DNA of 64,000 nucleotides. It comes from Kitasatospora aureofaciens (GTDB lineage: Bacteria > Actinomycetota > Actinomycetes > Streptomycetales > Streptomycetaceae). The notes below the pieces were generated by a model, which did no database searches, was not told the origin of the DNA, and worked only from the letters and a program-made list of their open reading frames with translations. Positions 43,515 through 52,369 of this stretch are shown here, one piece after another. Both the position numbers and the translations under genes were made by a program. The stretch covers positions 1 through 64,000 of the forward strand of contig JODU01000016.1 of assembly GCA_000720845.1 (NCBI GenBank), written 5' to 3'. The stretch's first letter is position 1. Each line of letters begins with the position of its first letter.

Positions 43515-43544
43515 CCTGAGCCGCACCTCACGGCATCGTGCCGC

Positions 43545-43599
43545 GAGAAGGGGCGAAGCGTACGAGCGCCGACGTGTTCGGCGTGCTTCGCCCCTTCTC
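43545..43599. terminator. Bidirectional terminator hairpin
   Basis: Perfect 15-bp arms GAGAAGGGGCGAAGC (43545-43559) and GCTTCGCCCCTTCTC (43585-43599), with an additional inner stem, between the convergent RNHCP operon and the exporter gene. Confidence 0.8.
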
Positions 43600-43676
43600 C
43601 GGGTCTCGGAGCACTGTGAGTGCCGCCTGCCGCGGTCGACGCCCCCCGCCAGTGGTTCAAGGGGCGTCCGCATGCG

Positions 43677-44855
43677 TCACCGGAGCACCTCGGGGCTTCG
43701 GCCGGCCGCGTCCACGGCGCGGAGGAGGAACACGATGAGCAGTGCGACGGCGACCATGAGCCCGCTCGTCCACAGCGGCCCGACGTCCCCGGCCGCGGTG
43801 CCGAGGGTGGTCGCGGCGACTAGGGGGCCGACGGCGGCGCCGGTGTTGAGGGCCGCGGTCGCGTACGAGCCGGCCATGGTGGGGGCTCCCGAGGCCTCGT
43901 AGAGGACCCGAGTGATCAGTGTGCTGCCCAACGCGAACGACAGCGCGCCCAGCACGAACACGAGAGTGAGCAGGGCCACCGGCTCGTCGGCCAGCACGGC
44001 CAGGGCCGGCCAGCCGAGGAGCAGCAGCGGGCCACCGGCTGTGACGACCAGGCCGGGGCGCTGGTCGGAAAGCCGCCCGGCGACGGTGACGCCGACGAAG
44101 GAACCGGCGCCGAAGAGCACCAGTACGACGGAGATCCACAGCTCGCCCAGTCCGGCGGTGCCGGTGACCACGGGGGCGAGGAAGGTGAAGCCGGCGAACG
44201 TCGCCGCGTTCACCAGCGCGCCGAGCAGCATCACCAGAAGCAACCGCGGCCTGGTGAGCTGGGCGAGTTCCGTTCGCAGGGCCGGCCCGTCGGCCGCGTC
44301 GTTCCGCGCGCGGTGCGCGGGGAGCCCGGCGAGGATGCCGAGGGCGGCGGGCAGGCAGAGGAGGGCGACAGCCCAGAAGGTCGCCCGCCAGCCGAGCAGC
44401 GCTCCGAGTACCGATCCGCCGGGGACGCCGGCGACCGTGGCCACCGTCGTGCCCGACAGCAGCACGGCCAGCGCCCGCCCCTTCTTGTCGGGCGGGACCA
44501 GGGCGGAGGCGGCGGTGAGGGCAACGGCGAGGAACCCCGCGTTCGCGAGCGCGGCGACGACCCGGGTCGTGAACAGGACCGGGAAGTCGGCGGTCGTAGC
44601 GCCCACGGCGTGGGCTGTCGCGAAGGCGAGGACGAACCCCAGAAGGCTGGAGCGCCTGGGCCAGTTGCGGGCGAGCGCGGCCACCAGCGGGGCACCGACG
44701 ATCATGCCGACCGCGAAGGCCGAGGTCAGCGTGGCTGCTGTCCCGACGGTGACGTCGAGGTCCGAGGCGATGTCCGGCAGGAGGCCGGCGAGCATGAACT
44801 CCGAGGTGCCCATGGCGAAGACCGCCAGGGCAAGCAGGTAGAGCGGGAGAGGCAT
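43677..44855 (-). CDS. cmlR: Chloramphenicol exporter, CmlR/Cmx type MFS
   Basis: 392 residues, 12 TM. It matches the Streptomyces/Rhodococcus CmlR-Cmx family throughout: MPLPLYLLALAVFAMGTSEF, MLAGLLPDIASDL, GTTVATVAGVPGGSVLGALL, VNAATFAGFTFLAPVVTGTA, GALSFALGSTLITRVLYEA and APTMAGSYATAALNTGAAVG. Exports chloramphenicol (and florfenicol in relatives) by proton antiport. ATG at 44855 with GGAG upstream; the frame continues 26 codons upstream but those lie in the structured leader. Confidence 0.92.
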   Translation of the reverse strand: MPLPLYLLALAVFAMGTSEFMLAGLLPDIASDLDVTVGTAATLTSAFAVGMIVGAPLVAALARNWPRRSSLLGFVLAFATAHAVGATTADFPVLFTTRVVAALANAGFLAVALTAASALVPPDKKGRALAVLLSGTTVATVAGVPGGSVLGALLGWRATFWAVALLCLPAALGILAGLPAHRARNDAADGPALRTELAQLTRPRLLLVMLLGALVNAATFAGFTFLAPVVTGTAGLGELWISVVLVLFGAGSFVGVTVAGRLSDQRPGLVVTAGGPLLLLGWPALAVLADEPVALLTLVFVLGALSFALGSTLITRVLYEASGAPTMAGSYATAALNTGAAVGPLVAATTLGTAAGDVGPLWTSGLMVAVALLIVFLLRAVDAAGRSPEVLR

Positions 44856-45045
44856 CGAGTGGCTCCGAGGTGAGGAGAGGCACGAGAAGGTCGTCTCGTC
44901 ACCGCGGTCAGCCCCCATGGGTATGCGTCCCACCGCGGAATGCGGCGCGACGACAGGGCTGTGCGCTCAGTGGTTCAGGGGGCTGACGGCGTGACCGAAA
45001 GCCCCCACCTCGTCCGACTCAGGACTCGACATGGCCCGCACGCTA
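44856..45045 (-). promoter_or_regulatory. Possible leader-peptide attenuator of the chloramphenicol exporter
   Basis: The 177-nt leader holds a short ORF and alternating complementary segments: GGGGGCT and GTCAGCCCCC inside the ORF, and GGGGGCTGAC after it (44908-44900 region), so the middle segment can pair with either. CGAGGTG inside the ORF can also pair with CACCTCG at the exporter's ribosome site. This is the usual logic of drug-induced ribosome-stalling attenuators; the pairings are seen, the mechanism is inferred. Confidence 0.45.
44967..45032 (-). CDS. Candidate leader peptide (21 residues)
   Basis: ATG at 45032 reads MSSPESDEVGAFGHAVSPLN-H and stops at 44967. TAGCGT (45045-45040) ends 7 nt before the ATG, so it could be the first codon of a leaderless exporter mRNA whose promoter overlaps the end of the flavoprotein gene at 45043. 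Codons for VSPL form one arm of the alternative hairpins. Confidence 0.4.
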   Translation of the reverse strand: MSSPESDEVGAFGHAVSPLNH

Positions 45046-46920
45046 CCCGACCGAGGATGGTCGAGGCACCTCGGTTTCGCCCACGAGCGGATCGGGACGA
45101 CGGTCAGGAAGCTGCCGTCCCGCAGCTGTCCTGGGGATCAGGATCTCGTCCATGGACTCCTCGCGCCATCGCTCCAGGAGTTCGTGGAAGGCCACGGCAC
45201 CGTGAGGGTAGGCGGTGGGGCCGTTGGGCCTGCCGCGGCCCTCGGCGTTGTAGTAGCCGGGGGTGCATTCGGCGTGGAACCAGGCGTGGTCGGGGGCGTG
45301 CCGGGTCAGGGCGGCGATCCAGGCGTCCTCGGCTTCGCGGGACGGTTCGATGAGGGCGCCCTTCGCCTCGGCGGCCGCGACGAGTGCCGCGCCGTGGACG
45401 GCGTGCTCGTCCAGTACGTGGGTGTAGTTGACGCTGCTCGCGCTCTGCACGCCGCCCAGTTGGATCAGGTTGGGGAAGCCGTTGCTGGTGAATCCGTGCA
45501 GCGTGCGTGGTCCACGCGCGGACCACGCGTCCCGCAGCAGGACGCCGCCGCGGCCCCGTACGGGGAGTCGGCCCGAGTGGATGCCGGAGACCCCGACGGA
45601 GAAGCCGGTGGCGAAGACGAGGCAGTCCAGGGGGTACTCGGTGTCGCCGACCACGACACCGCGCTCGGTCATCCGCTCGATGCCGTGGGTGTCCGCCGTG
45701 TCGACGAGGGTGACGTTGTCCCGGTTGAACGTCTGGAGGTACAGGTCGGAGAAGGTCGGGCGCTTGCACGCGTACCGGTACCAGGGCTTGAGCTTCTCCG
45801 CCGTGTCCGGGTCGGTGACGACGTCGTCGACGCGGGCCCGGATCTCGTTCATCTTGGCGGCGTCCGCGACCTCGTAGGCCGCTTCGAACGCCGCCCGGTC
45901 GCCCTGCCGGCGGAAGCTGGGCAGCAGTTTCTCCAGGAGACCGGCGGTCGCGGTCCACCGGTCCGCGACGAGGTCTTGCTCCGCGGTTTCGCCCGAGACG
46001 ATGCGCAGGAAGTTGTCGCGGCGCTCGCCCGCCCAGCCGGGACGGTCGGCGCCGACGTCCCGAGCCGTGGTGCGGCGGTTGGCGCGCACGTCCACGGTGG
46101 ACGGAGTCCGCTGGAAGACGTAGAGATGCCCGGCGTCCTCGGCCAGTTTCGGGACGACCTGGATTCCGGTGGCGCCGGTGCCCACCACGCCCACGCGTTT
46201 GCCGGCGAGCCCCGTCAGGCCACCGTCCGGGGTGCCGCCGGTGTAGGCGTAGTCCCACCGCGAGGTGTGGAAGGTGTGGCCCTTGAACCGCTCGATGCCG
46301 GGGATGCCCGGCAGCTTCGGCTCCGACAGGGTTCCGGTGGCCGTGATGACGTAGGTCGCCCGGAACTCGTCGTCCCGGTCGGTCCCGACGATCCACGCGC
46401 CGGTCGTGTCGTCCCAGGAGAGCGAGGTGACCGCGGTGGAGAACAGGGCGTCCGCGTAGAGGTCGAACTTCTCGCCGATCCGCACCGCGTGCCGGCGGAT
46501 CTCCTCGCCGGGGGCGTACTTCCACTCCGGTACGTAGCCGGTCTCGTCGAGCATCGGCAGGTACACGTGCGCCTCGACGTCGCAGTGGATGCCGGGGTAG
46601 CGGTTCCAGTACCAGGTGCCCCCGAAGTCGCCGCCCTTCTCGATGACGCGGACGCGAGCGACCCCCTGCCGGCGCAGCCGCGCCCCCGCGAGGACGCCGC
46701 CGAACCCGCCTCCGACGACCGCTACGTCCACCCGGTCCCGCACCGGGTCGCGCCCGTCCGTCTCCGCCGCGTAGGGGTCGGCGGCGTAGTAGCCGAACTC
46801 GGCGTCCGCACCGAGGTACTGCCGGGTGCCGTCGGGGCGTACGCGCCGCTCCCGCTCGTGCCGGTAACGCTCCCTGAGTTCGGCGAGGGCCTCAGGTGTC
46901 AGCTCCTGTGAATGTGCCAT
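45043..46920 (-). CDS. Flavin-dependent monooxygenase with BVMO fingerprint
   Basis: 625 residues. After a roughly 60-residue N-terminal extension come VAVVGGGFGGVLAGARLRRQ (FAD motif), GGTWYWNRYPG, the Baeyer-Villiger fingerprint FKGHTFHTSRW (F-x-G-x3-H-x3-W), and VGVVGTGATGIQVVP (NADPH motif). Length and motifs fit type I BVMOs of the cyclopentadecanone/steroid class. Likely inserts oxygen next to a ketone in a hydrophobic substrate; identity unknown. ATG at 46920. It precedes the exporter gene on the same strand. Confidence 0.9.
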   Translation of the reverse strand: MAHSQELTPEALAELRERYRHERERRVRPDGTRQYLGADAEFGYYAADPYAAETDGRDPVRDRVDVAVVGGGFGGVLAGARLRRQGVARVRVIEKGGDFGGTWYWNRYPGIHCDVEAHVYLPMLDETGYVPEWKYAPGEEIRRHAVRIGEKFDLYADALFSTAVTSLSWDDTTGAWIVGTDRDDEFRATYVITATGTLSEPKLPGIPGIERFKGHTFHTSRWDYAYTGGTPDGGLTGLAGKRVGVVGTGATGIQVVPKLAEDAGHLYVFQRTPSTVDVRANRRTTARDVGADRPGWAGERRDNFLRIVSGETAEQDLVADRWTATAGLLEKLLPSFRRQGDRAAFEAAYEVADAAKMNEIRARVDDVVTDPDTAEKLKPWYRYACKRPTFSDLYLQTFNRDNVTLVDTADTHGIERMTERGVVVGDTEYPLDCLVFATGFSVGVSGIHSGRLPVRGRGGVLLRDAWSARGPRTLHGFTSNGFPNLIQLGGVQSASSVNYTHVLDEHAVHGAALVAAAEAKGALIEPSREAEDAWIAALTRHAPDHAWFHAECTPGYYNAEGRGRPNGPTAYPHGAVAFHELLERWREESMDEILIPRTAAGRQLPDRRPDPLVGETEVPRPSSVG

Positions 46921-47087
46921 GTGGGGGGGACCTTGTTCCTTCCGCTTCACCGTCAGGAAGCCACTCGGCCGTGAACCTGGCCAGATGCAAAGGGACTTGA
47001 GCAGCCATGCATTACGGTAGCAAGACCCGGACAACGGTGTCCGGTTGGCTGCGGGTTGCTTCCGCATACTTTCGGACAGGAAGAGTG

Positions 47088-48116
47088 ATGCCCATGCGAC
47101 GGTTCCCGATCCGGCCCCTCGTCCCGGTCGCCACGATCGGCGTGCTGGCCCTTGCGGGGTGCGGCACGCAGACGGCCGGTGCGCCACGGGACCCGGGCAC
47201 CACCGGAGGTGACCGGACCATCCACGCGCAACAGGTCATGCGCTTGACCGAGGTGCACGAGCAGACCGGGATGACCCTGCTGGAGGGCCCGGTCTTCGAC
47301 GAGGACGGCGAACTGCTGGTCGTCGACGTCACCGCGCCGGCCGGCGAGCCGAAGCTCCTGCGCGTGAATGTCCGGAAGAAGACCTCGGAGCCCGTCCACA
47401 CGGACGCTCGCGGCGCCTACACCTCCGCCCAGTTCAGCCCGTACGACGGACGGATCTATCTGACCGACTTCTCCCACGGGGACATCGTGAGCCTGGCCCC
47501 GGACGACGCCGATCCGCGGACCTTCTTCTCCGGCGAGGTCGACGGAGCACGGATGAACCCCGACGACCTCGCCTTCGACCGGGAGGGAAACCTGTACCTC
47601 AGCGACTCACGCGGCATGTCCGAGGGCGAGGCGAAGGGCCGCGTGGTGCGGATCGACCGCGGGGGAAAGGAGGCCACCGTCCTGGCGGACGGCCTGGCGT
47701 CGCCGAACGGCATCTCCTTCGACACGGACTACCGCGGGCTGTGGTTCAGCGAGCTGACGCAGAACCGTGTCTCCTACCTCCTCCTGGACGGCAGGGGCCG
47801 GGTGGCTTCGCGGCACACCGCCATCCGGGTCGACGGCGGTATCGCCCGGACCGACTCGATCGCGGTGGACGCGGACGGCAACCTGTACCAGGGCCTGCAC
47901 GGCCGCCCCGCGATGGCGGTCTACGACAAGTACGGTGAGCGCCTGGCCACCGTCGAGGTTCCGGCCCGCGCCGCCCGGGGACTCGAATCGGCGACCAACG
48001 TGGCCATCACGCCCGGTGGAACCAGGGCGTACATGACGGTCAGCGGGCCCGACGGAGGCTACCTCTACGGCTTCGACGCACTGGGCGAGGGCATCCGCCA
48101 GTCCAACGGCGGCTGA
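47088..48116 (+). CDS. SMP-30/gluconolactonase-like lipoprotein
   Basis: 342 residues. Lipoprotein signal peptide with lipobox LALAGC (Cys25). The mature part is a beta-propeller of SMP-30 type: LLEGPVFDEDGELLVVDV, NPDDLAFDREGNLYLSDSRG, SPNGISFDTDYRGLWFSE, DSIAVDADGNLYQGLHGRP, the usual calcium-binding Glu/Asn/Asp positions. Acts outside the membrane, likely a lactonase or sugar-acid-related hydrolase; substrate unknown. ATG 47088 chosen over 47094 for ribosome-site spacing. Confidence 0.88.
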   Translation: MPMRRFPIRPLVPVATIGVLALAGCGTQTAGAPRDPGTTGGDRTIHAQQVMRLTEVHEQTGMTLLEGPVFDEDGELLVVDVTAPAGEPKLLRVNVRKKTSEPVHTDARGAYTSAQFSPYDGRIYLTDFSHGDIVSLAPDDADPRTFFSGEVDGARMNPDDLAFDREGNLYLSDSRGMSEGEAKGRVVRIDRGGKEATVLADGLASPNGISFDTDYRGLWFSELTQNRVSYLLLDGRGRVASRHTAIRVDGGIARTDSIAVDADGNLYQGLHGRPAMAVYDKYGERLATVEVPARAARGLESATNVAITPGGTRAYMTVSGPDGGYLYGFDALGEGIRQSNGG

Positions 48117-48130
48117 GGCCTGCGCTCCGC

Positions 48131-48724
48131 TCACTCCTCGAAGGGGTGCACCGGCCCCACCTCGACGCCGAGCAGCCGCCATGCCGCCCGTGCCCGGCGT
48201 TCCCGCTGTTCGCGGGTGGGGCCGGTGACGGCGCCGGAGACCATGGCTACGGCGATCATGAGGTCGCCGTCCGCCGAGGCCAGCCGGTGGCCGTCCGGCA
48301 GATGGGCCCGCAGGGCACGCTCGACCCGCTCGGACAGGTCGTGCGCGTACGAGGGGACGCTGGAGGGACTGCCGGCCCCGTCGGCGTGCAGGATGCCGAT
48401 GAACGCCGCCGACTCCGTCAGATGCCAGGTCAGGACGCCGAGCACGCGAGGCAGGTCCGTGTCCTGCGCCGCGGCTGTCCGCTCCACCTGCCGGACGTTC
48501 TCCTCCAGCACCGCGGTCGCCACGGCCTCCCGGTCGGGAAAGTGCCGGTACAGAACTCCCTGGCCGACCCCGGCGCGACGCGCGATGGCGGAGAGCGGGG
48601 CGTCCAGGCCGTACTCCGAGTAGACCGCCCGTGCGGCGGCGACCAGAGCCGCCCGGTTGCGGGCGGTGGCCTTGCGCCCCTCGTTGGCGGGCCGCCGCTC
48701 CTCGGGAACACGGTGCTGCGTCAC
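48131..48724 (-). CDS. TetR family transcriptional regulator
   Basis: 197 residues: helix-turn-helix PLSAIARRAGVGQGVLYRHFPDREAV at about 43-68, C-terminal SbtR-type domain. GTG at 48724 preceded by TACTCT (48736-48731) at 6 nt: leaderless candidate. Divergent from the RibD-like gene at 48828 across 103 bp. Confidence 0.9.
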   Translation of the reverse strand: MTQHRVPEERRPANEGRKATARNRAALVAAARAVYSEYGLDAPLSAIARRAGVGQGVLYRHFPDREAVATAVLEENVRQVERTAAAQDTDLPRVLGVLTWHLTESAAFIGILHADGAGSPSSVPSYAHDLSERVERALRAHLPDGHRLASADGDLMIAVAMVSGAVTGPTREQRERRARAAWRLLGVEVGPVHPFEE

Positions 48725-48827
48725 CCCGAGAGAGTACCCGGACGCGCGGGCGGCGGGAGCGACCCGGTTTCCGCCGATGAGTTTCAGGTGGTCGCGCGGT
48801 CTTACCTCTCGACGAAGGGAGCGCACC

Positions 48828-49433
48828 ATGCGCAAGGTCATTGTTTGCACCTTCCTGACGCTGGACGGCGTCATGCAGGCGCCGGGCGGTCCGGACGAGG
48901 ACGCCGAGAGCGGTTTCCGGCACGGCGGCTGGCAGAAGCCGGTGGACGACGACGAGGTCGGCACCGCCATCGCCGGTTGGTACCAGGACTGCGACGCGAT
49001 GCTGCTCGGCCGCAAGACGTACGAGATCTTCGCGTCGTACTGGCCGACCGCCGATCCGGAAAACCCGTTCACGCACCGCATGAACAGCATGGACAAGTAC
49101 GTGGCGTCCCGGACCCTGACGTCCGTCGACTGGCAGAACTCCGCCCTGCTGGAGGGCGACGTCGTCGATGCCGTGCGCAAGCTGAAGACGACCGACGGCG
49201 GCGACATCAACGTCGTCGGCAGCGGCGACCTGGCCCAGACCCTCATGCGGCACGACCTCGTCGACGAGTACCGGCTGACCATCCATCCGGTGATCATCGG
49301 CATCGGCAAGCGGCTGTTCGCCGACGGTGCGGTCCCCACCGCGCTGGAGCCGGTCAGCGTCACGACGACGCCGGGCGGGACCGTCGTCGGCGTGTACCGG
49401 CCCAACGGCAAGCCGAGCTACGACAGCTACTAG
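48828..49433 (+). CDS. RibD/dihydrofolate-reductase-fold protein
   Basis: 201 residues: MRKVIVCTFLTLDGVMQAPG, LLGRKTYEIFASYWP, INVVGSGDLAQTLMRHDLVDEYRL and GIGKRLFADGAVPTALE. NADPH-dependent reductase fold of unknown substrate. AAGGGA upstream of the ATG. Probable target of the divergent TetR regulator; second RibD-like protein here (see 27504). Confidence 0.92.
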   Translation: MRKVIVCTFLTLDGVMQAPGGPDEDAESGFRHGGWQKPVDDDEVGTAIAGWYQDCDAMLLGRKTYEIFASYWPTADPENPFTHRMNSMDKYVASRTLTSVDWQNSALLEGDVVDAVRKLKTTDGGDINVVGSGDLAQTLMRHDLVDEYRLTIHPVIIGIGKRLFADGAVPTALEPVSVTTTPGGTVVGVYRPNGKPSYDSY

Positions 49434-49475
49434 GCGGGGCGGGCTCCGATCCCGGGGGCCACCCACTCGGCAGGT

Positions 49476-50249
49476 CTAGATCCGGGACTTGCGCAGTGAG
49501 TGCCACACCGCCCCGGACAGCGCCAGCGTGGACCGCGGCACCGAGAGGCGTTCGTGCTCCCGGTACAGCCTCCAGTTGTGCTCCACCAGCGACAGCTTGT
49601 TCGAGGACAGCGACCCGGCCCGGCCGGCGCGGTAGACCGCCAGCGGTTCCCGCAGCCCTCGGGCGGGGTGCCCGTCCCTCATGATCGACAGCCACAGCGC
49701 GTAGTCCTGCCGCTTCGGCATGTCCGGCATCAGCCTCGTGCCCAGCACCGTCCGGTCGTACATGGCGGTCAGGGCGCCGATGTGGTCCTGCACCAGCATG
49801 TCCTTGTACGTCACACGTTCCCTTGCCGCGACCACGCGCCCGTTCGGTGTGAAGTCGCGGGCCTCGCCCATGAAGTCGCCCGCGACCTTGTAGTAGGAGG
49901 TGAACGTCAGCGGAGCGTCACCTTCGGCGGCGAACGCCAGCTGTCGCTCCAGCTTTTCCGGGAGCCACATGTCGTCGCTGTCCAGGAACCCCACGTACTC
50001 CCCCCGCGCCCGTGCCAGGGCGAGGTTGCGGGCCTTGGCCGCGCCGCCCTGTTCGGGCGCCGCCTGCGGGCGCACTCGCTCGTCCTGGCGCGCCAAGTCC
50101 TGCAGCAGGTCCATCGAGTTGTCGGTGGACGCGTCGTCGGTGATCAGCAGCTCCACGTCCGTGTGGGTCTGCGCGAGTACGGAGCGCACCGACGCGCCAA
50201 GAGTGGCAGCCGAGTTGTGTACCGGCATCACCACGGAAACCAGGGGCAC
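49476..50249 (-). CDS. Glycosyltransferase family 2
   Basis: 257 residues: MPLVSVVMPVHNSAATLGAS, LITDDASTDNSMDLL, KARNLALARARGEYVGFLDSDDMW (DxD metal site) and LPEKLERQL. A GT-A inverting transferase, probably cytoplasmic, acting on a cell-surface or exported glycan. GTG at 50249 with AAGGAG 7 nt upstream; longer in-frame starts lack a site. Not linked to a polysaccharide cluster here. Confidence 0.88.
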   Translation of the reverse strand: MPLVSVVMPVHNSAATLGASVRSVLAQTHTDVELLITDDASTDNSMDLLQDLARQDERVRPQAAPEQGGAAKARNLALARARGEYVGFLDSDDMWLPEKLERQLAFAAEGDAPLTFTSYYKVAGDFMGEARDFTPNGRVVAARERVTYKDMLVQDHIGALTAMYDRTVLGTRLMPDMPKRQDYALWLSIMRDGHPARGLREPLAVYRAGRAGSLSSNKLSLVEHNWRLYREHERLSVPRSTLALSGAVWHSLRKSRI

Positions 50250-50423
50250 TGCCGTGCTCCTTACCCAGGTCGGAGTCGTCAGGGACGTCGTTGCCGCCGG
50301 CCACGGTCGAGTGGGCCCGGCTCTGTCCGCGCGCGCCGCCGAGGCGGCCACCGTACGTCGGCTACGACATGGACTGCACCGTATCAAGTGCGGGTCGTGG
50401 ACTGATGCTCGGACCTCCTTCGA

Positions 50424-50460
50424 TACAACCAGAGGTTGTAGCCAGCGCCTTGGAGGTTGT
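50424..50460. promoter_or_regulatory. Repeated dyad upstream of the acetyltransferase gene
   Basis: TACAACC-AGA-GGTTGTA (50424-50440, perfect 7-bp arms) followed two helical turns on by a second half site GGAGGTTGT (50452-50460). It lies about 90 bp upstream of the acetyltransferase start and is a candidate operator; no regulator gene is adjacent. Confidence 0.5.
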
Positions 50461-50527
50461 TTGCCGGGAGGTCAGGGCGTTGGTTCACTCGGAGTGGTCA
50501 CGGGATGGTTGGCACAGGGAGGACGAC

Positions 50528-51031
50528 ATGGGCTTCGTGCAGAGGGTGCAGCGGGCGATCGGCATGACCGAGCGGATCAACACGCTCGCCTACGCCCAGC
50601 AGGAGGAGATTCGTGAGCGGTGGAGCGAGCTCACCGGGCAGGCGGTGGACGAGACCTTCCACCTGATCCCGCCCGTCTACAGCGACCACGGTGTGAACAT
50701 CCGGGTGGGCCGCAACGTCTTCGTGAACCAGGGCTGCCGCTTCAACGACATCGGCGGCATCGAGATCGCCGACGACGTGATGCTCGGCCCGAACGTCAGT
50801 CTGATCACCTCCGGGCACCCGCTGGACCCGGCACGGCGACGCACCGGGATCACCTCGGCCCCGATCCGGGTCGAACGCAACGTCTGGATCGGGGCGTCCG
50901 CCATGATCCTTCAGGGGGTGACCATCGGCGCCGACGCCGTGGTCGCCGCCGGCGCCGTCGTGACCCGTGACGTTCCCGCCCGGAGCGTCGTCGCTGGGGT
51001 ACCGGCGACGGTGATCAAGAAGATCCCCTGA
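50528..51031 (+). CDS. Hexapeptide O-acetyltransferase (maltose/galactoside type)
   Basis: 167 residues: short N-terminal helical part, then left-handed beta-helix repeats (IRVGRNVFVNQGCRFNDIGG; IEIADDVMLGPNVSLITSGHP with the catalytic His; VWIGASAMILQGVTIGADAV). Transfers acetyl from acetyl-CoA to a sugar hydroxyl. ATG at 50528 has GGGAGGA 5-6 nt upstream; the frame runs further upstream without a site. Confidence 0.88.
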   Translation: MGFVQRVQRAIGMTERINTLAYAQQEEIRERWSELTGQAVDETFHLIPPVYSDHGVNIRVGRNVFVNQGCRFNDIGGIEIADDVMLGPNVSLITSGHPLDPARRRTGITSAPIRVERNVWIGASAMILQGVTIGADAVVAAGAVVTRDVPARSVVAGVPATVIKKIP

Positions 51032-51286
51032 CCGCCGACGCCGACCTGCGACACACCCTGACTTCGCTGCCTGGAGCCGCCGGTCTCCTGCCTGAGTAGC
51101 GATCGTCCGCCGCCGACGTGATCCTTGCTCCGGAGGGTGTGGACCGCACCGACGACCTCGCCGCTCGGGAACAGCCGTCGCCCCGGCCGGCGGCACCTCC
51201 CCGGCCTTGTCCTTCGATCAACCGCACTCCGCCGCTGACCTGCTGCTCCCTCCCTGAGAAGCGACCCACTGACACCAGGAGTGATC

Positions 51287-52285
51287 ATGCGCCACCGCAA
51301 GCTCGGCAGCTCGGACCTCGAGGTTTCGGAGATCTCCCTGGGGTCCTGGCTCACCTACTCGGGCGGCATCGAAGCCGACCGGACCCGCGCCCGCACCGAG
51401 GCGGCTTTCGAGGCGGGCATCAACTTCTTCGACACCGCCAACGTCTACGGACAGGGCGCCGCAGAGACGGCCTGGGGTGAGATCCTCTCGGCCCACCGCC
51501 GCGACTCCTACATCCTGGCCACCAAGGTCTACTTCCCGATGTCGGACGACCCGGCCGACCAGGGCCTGTCCCCGGCCCAGATCGCCAAGCAGATCGATGC
51601 CTCCCTCACCCGCCTCAGGACCGATCACGTCGATCTGTACCAGGCGCACCGCTTCGACCCGTCCGTGCCGGTCGAGGACACCGTCGAGGCGTTCCAGAAG
51701 GTCGTCGAGCAGGGCAAGGCGCGCTACATCGGCTTCAGCGAGTGGACGCCCGAACAGATCCAGGCCGGCATCGACATCGCCGGACCCGAACTGTTCGTCT
51801 CCTCCCAGCCGCAGTACTCGATGCTGTGGCAGGCCCCCGAGGCCGAGGTCTTCGGCCTGTGCGCCGCCAACGGCATTTCCCAGATCGTGTGGTCCCCGCT
51901 CGCCCAGGGCGTGCTGACCGGCAAGTACAAGCCCGGACAGCCCGTCCCCGAAGGCAGCCGCTTCGCCTCCGCCGACATGGGGGTCTCGAAGGACCTGGTC
52001 TACAGCGACGCCACCCTCGAAGCGGTCCAGCGCCTCGTCCCGATCGCCGAGCAGGCCGGGATGAGCCTGCCCACCCTGGCACTCGCCTGGGTCCTGCGCC
52101 GCGGCGAGGTCGCCTCCGCCATCACCGGCGCCTCCCGCCCCGAGCAGGTCCACGCCAATGCCGCCGCCTCCGGCGTCACGCTGTCCGACGACCTGCTGTC
52201 GGCCGTCGACCGGGCGCTCGGCGACGCGCCCCTGACCGAGCCCACGCTCGCCCCCGGCGCCCGGGCCGGGATCCGGCGCCGCTGA
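51287..52285 (+). CDS. Aldo/keto reductase
   Basis: 332 residues with the AKR (voltage-gated-K-channel-beta-like) pattern: MRHRKLGSSDLEVSEISLGS, NFFDTANVYGQG (Asp/Tyr), ATKVYF (Lys), LYQAHRFDPSVP (His), GASRPEQVHANAAASG for NADPH. Reduces aldehydes or ketones. ATG at 51287 with AGGAG 5 nt upstream; a GTG two codons earlier is possible. Monocistronic by context. Confidence 0.93.
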   Translation: MRHRKLGSSDLEVSEISLGSWLTYSGGIEADRTRARTEAAFEAGINFFDTANVYGQGAAETAWGEILSAHRRDSYILATKVYFPMSDDPADQGLSPAQIAKQIDASLTRLRTDHVDLYQAHRFDPSVPVEDTVEAFQKVVEQGKARYIGFSEWTPEQIQAGIDIAGPELFVSSQPQYSMLWQAPEAEVFGLCAANGISQIVWSPLAQGVLTGKYKPGQPVPEGSRFASADMGVSKDLVYSDATLEAVQRLVPIAEQAGMSLPTLALAWVLRRGEVASAITGASRPEQVHANAAASGVTLSDDLLSAVDRALGDAPLTEPTLAPGARAGIRRR

Positions 52286-52369
52286 GGTCGCCCTCGGCAG
52301 CGGCGTCCGTACGGGATGGTGAGGCGGGAGAGGGGCGCCTGGCGCCGGGGGCGTGTGGCCTCCCGGGGC

